From Bradyrhizobium sp. (lineage in GTDB: Bacteria > Pseudomonadota > Alphaproteobacteria > Rhizobiales > Xanthobacteraceae): DNA of 64,000 nt. Within the stretch, counting starts at the first letter, position 1, and each line of letters begins with the position of its first letter. This document shows, piece by piece, positions 47,546 to 56,800 of the stretch. The stretch lies in contig NZ_DAIDJE010000044.1 in the NCBI RefSeq assembly GCF_027451485.1, forward strand, positions 1 to 64,000. The letters are read 5' to 3'. The notes under the pieces were generated by a model, which made no database searches, was not told the DNA's origin, and saw only the letters and a list, made by a program, of their open reading frames with translations. A program made the position numbers and the translations under genes.

Positions 47546-48100
47546 TTATCCTTTCAAGGACGCATCGACGGCGCGTCCTACCGACGTGCCGTCGGGGGCG
47601 ACGCCGGTCAGTCGCTGGACGATCGCGGCAGCTGTGTCGGCAGCGATGCCGCGCACGTTGCTCATCGCAGCCGCGCGGGTCGAAGCTATGGTCTTCTCTG
47701 CGTCCGCCAGCTTTTGCGACAGCCGCTCTTCAAGCGTCTTGCGTTCGGCTTCCGACTGCGCGTTCAGCTTCTCGCGGTTTTCCGCGCCGATCGCCTGTGC
47801 ACGGGAGCGTGCAGCGGCCAGCTCGCTCTCATAGGCCTTGATCGCGCTGTCGGATTGCTCCTTCAGCTTCTGGGCTTCTGCGAGGTCGCCATCGATCTTG
47901 TTCTGACGCGCGTCGAGCACGCCGCCGACGCGCGGCAGCGCAAACTTCGAGACGATCAGATACAGCGCGACGAATGCGATCGCCAGCGACACCAGCTGCG
48001 AGGCGAAGGTGTTCTTTTCAAACGGCGGAAACTCCTTGTGGCCGCCGTCGGCCTCAGTGTGGGCGGTGGTGCCCTTCGGCTCGCCATGACTTTCAGCCAC
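47546..48100 (-). CDS. ATP synthase F0 subunit b'
   Basis: This second stalk subunit, 184 residues, has a longer hydrophilic N-terminus ([20 protein letters not shown]) before the helix [30 protein letters not shown] coiled coil rich in Glu/Ala follows ([31 protein letters not shown]). The form is that of b' (often called AtpG or AtpF2) of alphaproteobacteria. It lies five bases upstream of atpF. It pairs with subunit b in the stator. Confidence 0.93.
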   Translation of the reverse strand: MAESHGEPKGTTAHTEADGGHKEFPPFEKNTFASQLVSLAIAFVALYLIVSKFALPRVGGVLDARQNKIDGDLAEAQKLKEQSDSAIKAYESELAAARSRAQAIGAENREKLNAQSEAERKTLEERLSQKLADAEKTIASTRAAAMSNVRGIAADTAAAIVQRLTGVAPDGTSVGRAVDASLKG

Positions 48101-48171
48101 GAACCTTCTCCTGTTCGGCTAACCGAGATTCGATCCCGGCCTCTTGAAAGTGAGGCGGGACCGGCGAGGGA

Positions 48172-48399
48172 TCAGAGCGCAAACAGCAGGAGCAGTGCGA
48201 TCAGCAGCGAGAAAATGCCGAGCGCTTCGGTCACTGCGAAACCGAAAATCAGGTTGCCGAACTGGCCCTGGGCGGCTGAGGGGTTGCGCACCGCGGCAGC
48301 GAGGTAGTTGCCGAAAATGATGCCGACGCCGGCGCCGGCGCCACCCATGCCGATGCAGGCAATACCTGCGCCAATGTACTTCGCGGCAATCGGATCCAT
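48172..48399 (-). CDS. atpE: ATP synthase F0 subunit c
   Basis: This 75-residue rotor subunit is a hairpin of two helices. The first contains the glycine-rich [10 protein letters not shown] (18-27). The polar loop is AVRNPSAA, and the second helix has the proton-binding Glu58 in [10 protein letters not shown]. The ATG at 48399 puts the correct start [10 protein letters not shown] at the end; the longer in-frame frame upstream is in a poorly coding region. The position between subunits a and b' is standard. Confidence 0.97.
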   Translation of the reverse strand: MDPIAAKYIGAGIACIGMGGAGAGVGIIFGNYLAAAVRNPSAAQGQFGNLIFGFAVTEALGIFSLLIALLLLFAL

Positions 48400-48439
48400 G
48401 AAACGAACTCCTTCTTGAGGTTTGGTTGGGGGGCCTTCT

Positions 48440-49183
48440 CTAGTGGCCCGGATGGATAGCGTCGTTGATGTAGATGACGGTGAGGATGGTGAAGACGTAG
48501 GCCTGGAGGAAGGCGACGAGAATCTCCAGCGCATAGAGCGCAATCACCATGGCGAGCGGCAATGCCGCGCCGAAATAGCCGGCGATGCCGATCCCGGCGA
48601 GCATTGGGATGAACCCCGCGAACACCGCAAGCGCGATGTGGCCGGCCAGCATATTGGCAAACAGACGAACCGAGTGCGAGATCGGCCGCAGGAAGAACGA
48701 GAAAACCTCGATGAAGACGACCAGCGGGAGAATGAAGATCGGGATGCCCGAAGGAACGAAAAGCTTGAGGAATTTCAGGCCATTTTTATAGAAGCCGTAG
48801 ATCAATACGGTCAGGAACACCAGCACGGCCAGCGACGCCGTGACGATGATGTGGCTCGCGATCGTGAAGCTGTAGGGAATGACCCCGATCATGTTGGAGA
48901 CGGTCAGCAACATGAAAATGGTGAACACCAGCGGAAAGAACTTCATGCCGTCCTTGCCGGCGTTCGATCGAATGGTGTTGGCGACGAACTCGTAGGTGAT
49001 TTCCGCGACCGATTGCAGGCGGCCCGGCACCAGATTCCGGCCGGGCCCGAGCATCAACAGCGCAGTCAAGGCTACCGCGCCGAACATGTAGGCGGAGGAA
49101 TTGGTAAAGGCGATCTCCTGATTGCCGATATGGCCAATCGTGAAGAGCTTCTCGATATGGAATTGTTCGATCGGATCGATCAT
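48440..49183 (-). CDS. atpB: ATP synthase F0 subunit a
   Basis: This 247-residue stator subunit has five or six helices. The essential Arg is in [16 protein letters not shown] near residue 172, which faces subunit c. The N-terminus reads [14 protein letters not shown], and the family ending is [23 protein letters not shown]. The proton half-channels lie in the last helices. It is the second gene of the F0 operon after atpI, with 66 bases between them. Confidence 0.95.
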   Translation of the reverse strand: MIDPIEQFHIEKLFTIGHIGNQEIAFTNSSAYMFGAVALTALLMLGPGRNLVPGRLQSVAEITYEFVANTIRSNAGKDGMKFFPLVFTIFMLLTVSNMIGVIPYSFTIASHIIVTASLAVLVFLTVLIYGFYKNGLKFLKLFVPSGIPIFILPLVVFIEVFSFFLRPISHSVRLFANMLAGHIALAVFAGFIPMLAGIGIAGYFGAALPLAMVIALYALEILVAFLQAYVFTILTVIYINDAIHPGH

Positions 49184-49249
49184 CCGCGCAGCATCTCTAG
49201 GCTATTGCCGGCCTTGCCGGCATTTCTAATCACGTCGTCCGCCACTTCC

Positions 49250-49621
49250 TTAACGGCCGGTCTTGTTTGGAGCAACACCCGCCGATCTGATCACGTTCAG
49301 AACGCCGGCCGAAAAGCCGACCAGCACGAACACGATGAGCCCGAAAGGTGACGTCGAAAGCAGACGGTCGAAACCCCAGCCCATCAGTGCTCCGAGACCA
49401 ACACCGGCAATCAACTCCGATGAGAGGCGGAAACCCATTGCCATGGCCGACGCCCTGGCATTGCTGTCTCCGCTTCCAGCTTCGGGTTGGTCAGTTCTGA
49501 TGTTTCGGCTGTCCCGAAGTGCGGACAACCGGTGCTCCAGACTTCCGAGCCTTGCGGAAAGCGCGGCCTCATCGGAGGACGACTTGCTTTCATCTTCGCG
49601 GTCATTCGTGCCTTGCGCCAT
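49250..49621 (-). CDS. atpI: ATP synthase assembly protein AtpI
   Basis: This 123-residue protein has a charged, Ser/Asp-rich N-terminus (MAQGTNDREDESKSSS) and two closely spaced helices (GFRLSSELIAGVGLGALMGWGFDRLL and FGLIVFVLVGFSAGVLNVIRSAG). The form matches AtpI, which helps assemble the c-ring and may carry Mg2+. The ATG at 49621 is preferred to a longer frame starting at 49678. It heads the operon, with the promoter about 60 bases upstream. The low conservation is typical for AtpI. Confidence 0.88.
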   Translation of the reverse strand: MAQGTNDREDESKSSSDEAALSARLGSLEHRLSALRDSRNIRTDQPEAGSGDSNARASAMAMGFRLSSELIAGVGLGALMGWGFDRLLSTSPFGLIVFVLVGFSAGVLNVIRSAGVAPNKTGR

Positions 49622-49689
49622 GCTTAAGACCCGAAACGATGATGCGATGGATGAAAACGACGCCCCGTCACCCCTCAAAAGCCGCGCGG

Positions 49690-49718
49690 ACCATACTGAC
49701 CGCGTTTAATCAAGTCAA
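49690..49718 (-). promoter_or_regulatory. sigma-70-type promoter of the F0 operon
   Basis: On the minus strand, TTGACT (-35, 49713-49718) and TATGGT (-10, 49690-49695) are separated by exactly 17 bases. This leaves a start about 60 bases before atpI. The region upstream (about 49729-49770) is very AT-rich and could act as an UP element. It is the best-formed promoter I can see in the window. Confidence 0.75.
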
Positions 49719-50109
49719 GATTGCGTCACAGCTATATATTATATTGATATCATTTGACTATTTTGTTTATCCAGAGTCGGATTGAACGCTCGGTCGCCGC
49801 ACTGCAATAGCTCCCGGCCGGATCGGGGGTGAATCGAGGTCCGAAACCGTTCTTGCCCGCCCGGAAGTCGAACTGAACAGGCCGATCTGCAACGCCTGCC
49901 TCTGTCTGACACGGCGCTGATGCAGCGGTCGGCGGCATCCCGCTTTTCGAAGTTCGTGCTCAGATCGGCAGTACGAGGTGCTGGACGGCAAGATTTTCCG
50001 GGGTCAGGATCAGACCGTACTGCTGTCGGACGCACGAATTCGGGCCGTGCGCCCAATGGAAATCGAGGGCGGGGACGATCAAGAGCTAGACAAGGCTGCG
50101 GAGCATCCC
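49719..50109. other. gap between the F0 promoter and the secreted protein gene
   Basis: After the AT-rich stretch at 49729-49770 the sequence is GC-rich and holds no gene I can support. Frames running into the next gene (for example from 49978) lack a ribosome site, and the real start with a signal peptide is at 50110. A promoter for that gene should be here but is not obvious. Confidence 0.45.
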
Positions 50110-50640
50110 ATGACCAGATCAGTATTTGCGGCATCAAGCATTGTCCTCGTCTCGCTTCTGGTTGCAGCAAGCAGCGCTGCGGCCGAACCCATGCCCGACA
50201 ACGAAAACGGCCGCTTTGCAATGTCGCAGGTCGGCGATGGCGTGATCCGGCTCGACACGCGCACCGGCGCGGTTTCGAACTGCAACAACAGCGGTCCGGG
50301 TTGGGCCTGTTACGCCGTTCCGGACGAGCGGGCGGCATATGACGCGGAGATCGGCCGGCTGCAGGCGGAGAATGAAAAGTCCAAGGCGGAAATCGAAAAA
50401 CTGAAGGCCGAACTGGCGTCGCTGGCGCCGACCGTCGAAGGCAAGACCGAAGAGGCGTTGCCGAAATCTGACTCGCTGAAGAAGGCAGAGCCGAAGGCTG
50501 CTGAGAACCCGCGCAAGATCGAAATACCCTTGCCCAGTGATCAGGACATGGACCGCGTGATGTCGCTTCTCGAACGCGCCTGGCGACGGCTGGTCGAAAT
50601 GGCCAGCCGCATGCAGAAAGACGTTAGCGGCAAGATATGA
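50110..50640 (+). CDS. exported coiled-coil hypothetical protein
   Basis: This 176-residue protein has a signal peptide (MTRSVFAASSIVLVSLLVAASSAAAEP). The mature N-terminal part contains RFAMSQVGDGVIRLDTRTGAVSNCNNSGPGWACYAVPDE, with two Cys. A charged coiled coil follows (AEIGRLQAENEKSKAEIEKLKAEL), then a Pro/Lys linker and a C-terminal helix. The opening resembles the short bacterial domain with a DTRTG motif seen in Rhizobiales. No function is known. It is followed 14 bases later by the YjbQ gene. Confidence 0.72.
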   Translation: MTRSVFAASSIVLVSLLVAASSAAAEPMPDNENGRFAMSQVGDGVIRLDTRTGAVSNCNNSGPGWACYAVPDERAAYDAEIGRLQAENEKSKAEIEKLKAELASLAPTVEGKTEEALPKSDSLKKAEPKAAENPRKIEIPLPSDQDMDRVMSLLERAWRRLVEMASRMQKDVSGKI

Positions 50641-50654
50641 GGCCGCGTTGATTC

Positions 50655-51134
50655 ATGGCGAGATCACCGTCCATTTCCCGATCGGCGCTATCGGCCGTTT
50701 CCGCCGGTTCAATCGTGTCGTCGCTGCTCACCGTGCAGACATCGGGCCGCGGTTTTCTCGATCTTACCGGCGACGTCGCGCAATTCGTCCACGACGCGAA
50801 TGCAGTCGAGGGCCAGGTGACGCTGTTCATCCGACACACCTCGGCCTCGCTGACGGTCGAGGAAAATGCCGATCCGACCGTGCTTGAGGATTTGACTGCC
50901 GCACTCGATCGCCTCGCGCCGGAGAATTTTGGATGGAGCCACGATGCCGAAGGCCCAGACGACATGCCGGCGCACGTCAAGACGATGTTGACGGCAACCT
51001 CGCTGCAGATTCCGGTCATCAAGAACAGGCTGATGCTTGGAACATGGCAGGCGATCTACTTGATCGAGCATCGGCGGCAACCGCATCGGCGTGAGATCGT
51101 CTTGCAGTTTGCCGGCGCGGTCGACACGCAATAG
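50655..51134 (+). CDS. YjbQ family (UPF0047) protein
   Basis: This 159-residue protein is of the small YjbQ/UPF0047 family. It has the family residues VTLFIRHTSASLTVEENADPTV and the His-rich MPAHVKTMLTATSLQIPV. Its ending is LGTWQAIYLIEHR. The fold is a trimeric beta-barrel with a metal or phosphate site. Some members have been reported to have secondary thiamine-phosphate synthase activity, but the physiological role is uncertain. It is in a short operon with the coiled-coil protein and ends before a strong dyad. Confidence 0.88.
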   Translation: MARSPSISRSALSAVSAGSIVSSLLTVQTSGRGFLDLTGDVAQFVHDANAVEGQVTLFIRHTSASLTVEENADPTVLEDLTAALDRLAPENFGWSHDAEGPDDMPAHVKTMLTATSLQIPVIKNRLMLGTWQAIYLIEHRRQPHRREIVLQFAGAVDTQ

Positions 51135-51145
51135 ACGGCACAAGC

Positions 51146-51175
51146 AAAACCGGCCGCGGATTGCCCCGCGGCCGG
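51146..51175 (-). terminator. dyad between yjbQ and the transporter gene
   Basis: A ten-base stem CCGGCCGCGG/CCGCGGCCGG with a six-base loop lies in the convergent gap. On the minus strand it is followed by TTTT, so it can terminate the transporter transcript. The plus strand lacks a good T-run, so termination of yjbQ is weaker. Confidence 0.65.
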
Positions 51176-51200
51176 CTTGTCAGCCTTGTATCGAGACGAA

Positions 51201-52844
51201 TCAGGTGCTGGTTATGTCGACATCCTTGGTCTCGGGCAGGAACAGGAAGCCGATCACCAGACTCATGAGCGCAATGACGACCGGGTACCACAGGCCTGAA
51301 TAGATGTTTCCGGTGTAGGCCACGATGGCGAACACGGTCGCCGGCAGGAAACCGCCGAACCAGCCGTTGCCAATGTGATAAGGCAACGACATGCCGCTGT
51401 AGCGGATACGGCTGGGGAACAGTTCGACCAGCCACGCCGCGATCGGAGCATAGACCAGCGTCACATAGATCACGAGCAGCCACAGCAGGATTACCGTCGC
51501 CACTTGGTTGATTTCGGCCGGATCGGCCGAAGCCGGATAACCATGGGCCTTGATCGCAGCAGGCAGCGCCTTGGCAAAATCCGCCGCGCTGACGTCCAGC
51601 GTCTGCTCGCCGATCTTCACCTTCGCCGGCGTTCCCTTCGGCGCATCTTGGCTCTGGTAATTCACCGACAGATTGACCAGCGCCGCCTTGGCCGTGTCGC
51701 AACTCGTTGTGTATTTCTCGGTGCCCGTCGCCTTGAACTGGAACGAGCACTCCGCCGGGTCGGCGATCACGGTGACCGGGGCGGAAGCGAGGGCGGCTTC
51801 GAGCTTCGGATTGGCGAAGTGCGTAATACCCTTGAATATCGGGAAATACGTCAACGCTGCCAGCAGAAAGCCAGCCAGGATGATGGGCTTGCGGCCGATC
51901 TTGTCGGACAGCCAGCCGAACAAGATGAAGCCGGGAGTGCCGAGCGTGAGCGCGATGACGATCATGATCTGCGCGGTGACGCCGGGCACCTTGAGTGTCT
52001 GGGTCAGGAAGAACAACGCATAGAACTGTCCGCCGTACCACACCACGGCTTCGCCGGCGGTGGCGCCGAGCAGGGCGAGAAGCGCGATCTTGGCGTTGTT
52101 CCATTCGGCGAAAGCCTCGCTCAACGGGCGCTTCGAGGTTTTGCCTTCTTCCTTCATTCTCTGAAAGACGGGCGACTCGCTCAGGCTCAGGCGGATCCAG
52201 ACGGAAACCGCGAGCAGGACGCCGGAGAGCAGGAAGGGAATCCGCCAGCCCCAATCGCCGAACGATCCTTCGCCCATGGCGTTGCGCACACCGAGAATAA
52301 GCAACAGCGCGAGAAAAAGACCCAGCGTTGCGGTGGTCTGAATCCATGAGGTGTAATAACCGCGTTTGCCCGGGGGAGCGTGCTCGGCGACATAGGTCGC
52401 TGCCCCGCCATATTCGCCGCCGAGCGCCAGGCCCTGGATCAGCCGCAGCAGGATCAGCACGACCGGCGCTGCGATGCCCCAGCTCGCATAGCCGGGCAAC
52501 AGGCCGATGAAGAATGTGCCGATGCCCATGAGGGTCATGGTGATCAGGAAGGTGTATTTGCGTCCGATCATGTCGCCGAGCCGGCCGAAGATCAGCGCGC
52601 CGAAAGGGCGTACCGCAAAACCCGCGGCAAAGGCGAGCAGCGTGAAGATGAAGGCCACGTTCGGCGGGACGTTGGAGAAAAAGTATTTAGCCAGGAAGGA
52701 GCCGAGCGTGCCGTATATGTAGAAGTCGTACCACTCGAAGACCGTGCCCAATGAGGAAGCGAAAATGACCTTTCGCTCTTCGGCCGTCATCCCCCGGCCG
52801 CGGACACCCTCACCCGCTGCTGCTGCCATTGCCATTGCCCGCAC
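51201..52844 (-). CDS. MFS transporter of the metabolite-proton symporter (MHS) type
   Basis: This 547-residue transporter has twelve helices of the MHS branch. The opening motif is IFASSLGTVFEWYDFYIYGTLG, followed by FGRLGDMIGRKYTF. It differs from ordinary members by a periplasmic insert of about 110 residues (about 333-443) that includes two Cys (AECSFQFKATG, TTSCDTAK). The inserted domain probably faces the periplasm. Related proteins carry organic acids, betaine or shikimate. The substrate is unknown. The gene stands alone between two terminator or promoter regions. Confidence 0.88.
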   Translation of the reverse strand: MRAMAMAAAAGEGVRGRGMTAEERKVIFASSLGTVFEWYDFYIYGTLGSFLAKYFFSNVPPNVAFIFTLLAFAAGFAVRPFGALIFGRLGDMIGRKYTFLITMTLMGIGTFFIGLLPGYASWGIAAPVVLILLRLIQGLALGGEYGGAATYVAEHAPPGKRGYYTSWIQTTATLGLFLALLLILGVRNAMGEGSFGDWGWRIPFLLSGVLLAVSVWIRLSLSESPVFQRMKEEGKTSKRPLSEAFAEWNNAKIALLALLGATAGEAVVWYGGQFYALFFLTQTLKVPGVTAQIMIVIALTLGTPGFILFGWLSDKIGRKPIILAGFLLAALTYFPIFKGITHFANPKLEAALASAPVTVIADPAECSFQFKATGTEKYTTSCDTAKAALVNLSVNYQSQDAPKGTPAKVKIGEQTLDVSAADFAKALPAAIKAHGYPASADPAEINQVATVILLWLLVIYVTLVYAPIAAWLVELFPSRIRYSGMSLPYHIGNGWFGGFLPATVFAIVAYTGNIYSGLWYPVVIALMSLVIGFLFLPETKDVDITST

Positions 52845-53152
52845 TCCCCGGATTGCTGTTGCAAACGTTCACACCGATGCGCCATCTGACCACAAGGTTT
52901 CCAGTACGGTAACATCGACGTGAACTGTCGTAATCTACAACTTTGGAACTAAATTAGGAACGTGCATCTGTGGGAGCGGCATTGTTTGGAGAGGCCTCAC
53001 AGCGTCGTGGTGCGATGCACAAAGGGCCATAATTAACCGCCAGTTCGGATGGCACGACTGATATCTTGCATGCGGTCCTACGCCGCAGGACAATTGATCC
53101 ACAAAACCGGCTATGCCGGGATCGCTCTCGAGTAACCGTTGCAAAGCAATAG
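52845..53152. other. 308-base intergenic region with two divergent starts
   Basis: The region lies between the divergent transporter and response-regulator genes. It has no coding candidate. It is less GC-rich than the neighbouring genes, especially at about 52920-53050, as expected for two promoters. I cannot place a confident -10/-35 pair. No ribosome site of consensus strength precedes the response-regulator ATG. Confidence 0.4.
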
Positions 53153-53827
53153 ATGACGACCGCTCCCGCCACCCGTCTTGTGATCGCCGACGACCATCCG
53201 CTATTCCGCGACGCGCTGCGTCAGGCGGTAGCCAGCGTCGTGACATCGGCCAGGATCGATGAGGCCGGCAGTTTTGAAGAACTGACCGCGCTGCTCGATC
53301 ACGATCCCGATGTCGATCTTGTCTTGCTCGATCTGACCATGCCCGGGATATCCGGCTTCTCCGGGCTGATTTACCTGCGCGCCCAGTTCCCGGCGATTCC
53401 TGTCGTCATCGTGTCCGCCAGCGACGATGGCGGCACCATTCGCCAGTCGCTGGATTTCGGTGCTTCCGGGTTCATCCCGAAGCGATTTGGCGTCGACACG
53501 TTGCGCGATGCCATCATGAAGGTGCTTGATGGCGACGTCTGGGTGCCCGCGGACACCGACCTGTCGTCGGCGACCGACCCGGAAATGGCCCGCCTGCGCG
53601 ACCGGTTGGTGACGCTGACGCCGCAGCAGGTGCGCGTGCTGATGATGCTGTCGGAAGGCTTGCTCAACAAGCAGATCGCCTATGAGCTCGGAGTTTCGGA
53701 AGCGACCATCAAGGCGCACGTATCGGCGATCTTGCAGAAGCTTGGCGTCGAAAGCCGGACGCAGGCGGTGATCGCCGCGGCCAAAATTGCCGGCGGCCAA
53801 TGGCGGCAGAGCGCGCCGCAACCGTAA
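53153..53827 (+). CDS. NarL/FixJ-type response regulator
   Basis: This 224-residue two-component regulator has an N-terminal receiver with the acidic pair Asp13/Asp14 (ADDHPLFRD) and phospho-acceptor Asp60 in LVLLDLTMPG. The C-terminal LuxR-type helix-turn-helix reads LTPQQVRVLMMLSEGLLNKQIAYELGVSEATIKAHV. It converges with the sensor kinase gene with only two bases between the stops. That layout is seen with its likely cognate kinase. It probably controls carbon-source or respiratory genes downstream of the symporter-kinase (inferred). Confidence 0.93.
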   Translation: MTTAPATRLVIADDHPLFRDALRQAVASVVTSARIDEAGSFEELTALLDHDPDVDLVLLDLTMPGISGFSGLIYLRAQFPAIPVVIVSASDDGGTIRQSLDFGASGFIPKRFGVDTLRDAIMKVLDGDVWVPADTDLSSATDPEMARLRDRLVTLTPQQVRVLMMLSEGLLNKQIAYELGVSEATIKAHVSAILQKLGVESRTQAVIAAAKIAGGQWRQSAPQP

Positions 53828-53829
53828 AG

Positions 53830-56800
53830 CTACTCCGCCGCGACCATCTGCTGAGCGCGCCACTGACCCAGAAGTGCGCGCAAGGAGGCCGGCTTCACCG
53901 GCTTGTTCAGCACCGCGATATGTTCTCCCCGCGCCGCAGCGCGAACATGCGGGCTGCGATCGGCGGTGATCAGAATGGCTGGAATCGTCTCGCCGAATTT
54001 CTTCCTGATATCGCGGATCGCGGCAATGCCGTTGCCACGATCGAGATGATAATCGACCAGAAGTCCGGTGAGCGGCTTGCCTGCGGCCTCGATCGCCTCG
54101 ATCGCGGATTCCGGATCGCTCACGGCAATCACCTGGGCGTCCCAGCCTCCGAGCAATGTTTTCATGCCGTCGAGAATGGCGGCATCGTTTTCGATGCAGG
54201 CGATCAGGGCACCCGACATCGGCGCCCGCGACAACGGTGTCGCGCTGGTGACGGCCGCCGTATAGTTGACGGCTTTCGCGGTCGGCACCGTTACCGAAAA
54301 GGTTGAACCTCCGCTCGCGACCGAATCGAGCGCAATGCCATGCCCGAGAACCCGGGCAAGCCGTTCGACGATGGACAGTCCGAGCCCCAGGCCGCGGGCA
54401 ATGCGCGCGCCCTGTTCGAGCCGATGAAATTCCTTGAAGATCTCGCCGCGCTTGAGCACGGGAATGCCGACGCCGGTGTCGAAAATGCCGATTCTGAGCG
54501 ATTCGCCGCGCCGGCGGCAGCCGACCAGAACCCGGCCGCGCGGGGTGTATTTGATCGCGTTGGAGATCAGGTTCTGCAACAGCCGCCGAAGCAGCAGGCG
54601 GTCGGATTGCACGGGCAGTGAGCAGGGTACGAAGGTCAGCTTCAATCCCTTGGCACGTGCAATCGGCGCGAACTCGATTTCAAGCGAGCGCATCAGGTCG
54701 CCGATCTTGAAACTCGTCACCGAGGTCGTCATCGCGCCGGCGTCCAGCCGCGAGATGTCCAGAAGTGCCCCGAGGATTTCTTCGATCGCCTCCAGCGAAT
54801 CGTCGATGTTCTCGACCAGCCTTGAGTCCTCGCCGCCGCTCTGGCGTTCCACCAGGCTAGTCACATAGAGCCGCGCCGCATTGAGCGGCTGAAGGATGTC
54901 GTGGCTCGCAGCGGCGAGGAAGCGCGTCTTGGAGATGCTGGCGTCTTCGGCCGTGCTCTTGGCGAGCGCCAGTTCCGAGTTCAGCCGTGTCAGCTCCTCG
55001 GTGCGGTCGCGGACGCGCTTTTCCAGCGTGGCGTTGGCACGCTCCAGCGCTTCGGCGGCTTCGAACGACGGCGTGACGTCCGAGAAAGTGATGACAAGGC
55101 CGCCGCCGGGCATTTGGTTGGAGCGGACCTCGATCACCATCTGCCGGTCGGGCAGGCGCTCGAGATAGGGCTCACCCTCGGCAGTATAGGCTTTCAGGCG
55201 CCGCTCGACGAGAACCTCCTTGTCCGCAGATTCCGAAGGCGTGCTCGCCGCCGTGACGGTCGTGATGTATTCGAGGATCTCGCGCAGCGGAATGCCGATC
55301 TGCACGAGGTGTGGCGCCAGTCCCAGAATGTCTCCGAACTGGCGGTTCGAGCAGATCAGTTGCAGGTCGGCGTCGAACACCGCGATGCCCTGGCGCACGT
55401 GATTGAGCGCCGTCTGAAGGATCTCGCGGTTGAAATGCAACGCCGCGTGGGAATCGTCGAGCAGTTTCAGCGCAGCCTTGGCCGAGACGGTGCGCTTGCG
55501 CAACAGCAGCGACATCACCAGGCGCGAGGAGGCCGCGCCGATCGATGAGGCGATCAGGTGCTCGGCATGCTGAAGCAGTTCGAAATCAGCGGGCGCCGAC
55601 GGCGCGAGACGAAGGTTGCGCGACGCCGCAAAGGCTTCAAAGGAATCCCTGGCACGATCCGGCCCCAGATACTGCGCAACCGTGCTCTGGATGTCCTGCA
55701 CGGTCACCGTCGTCCGCCAGCGGCGGAAGGTCGGCGCCATCGGCGTCAATACGCTAGGGGTGAACAGATCCGCCTGCATCCGTTCGATCGACGACGGCTG
55801 ACGCGACAGCGACAGCAGCACATAGGTCAGGATGTTGAGCGACAGCGACCACAGCACGCCATGGATGAGTTGCGGCAGATCGGAGCCGAACAGCGCCTGC
55901 GGCCTGAGCGGTCCGATCCCGAGCGGGCCGTTTTGCAGGAATGCCAGCCCGGCGGGGGTGCCGTCCAGAAAACTCGGCAGGAACAGCGTGTAAGCCCACA
56001 TCAGAAAGCCGACAAGCATCCCGCCCATGGCGCCCCGTGCCGTCGCGCGCTGCCAGAACAGTCCGCCGAAAAAGGCGGGCGCGAGCTGCGCAATCGCCGC
56101 AAACGACAGTAGCCCGATCGAGACCAGTTCAGCATCGCCCAGCGCGCGATAATAGAAGTAGGCCATTGCCATGATGGCGAAGATCGCGAAGCGCCGCGTG
56201 CCGAGCAGGAAACGGCCGAAATCCTGCTGACCATCGGGCGTTTCGCGGCGGCGCTGCAATACCAGCGGCATGATGATGTCGTTCGAGACCATGACCGAAA
56301 GCGCGACGCATTCCACGATCACCATGGCCGTCGCTGCCGACAGCCCTCCGACGAAGACAGCGATGCTGAGCAGCGGTGCATTGCCCTCCACCGGCAGCGC
56401 CAGCACGAACATGTCCGGATCGACTGCGCCGAATGGAAACGTGATGAGGCCGGCCAGCGCGATCGGGACCACGAACAGGTTGATCGCCACGAGATAGAGC
56501 GGAAACAGCCAGCGCGCGCGGCTGACTTCCGAAGGTGTCGAATTCTCCACCACGCTGACATGGAACTGCCGTGGCAGCAGCATGATCGCGCAGAACGACA
56601 GCACGATCATGGTCAGAAAGTTGCCGACCGATGGCTCATATCCGATGGCGCGTACGGCTTCCGGCGTCTTCATCGCGCGCTCGATCAATTCGTGCGGCGA
56701 AAACATCCAGAAGGTGACGAAGGCGCCAGCGGCGATAAAGGCAACGAGCTTGACGATGGATTCGGTCGCCACCGCCAGCATCAGGCCATGCTGGTGCTCG

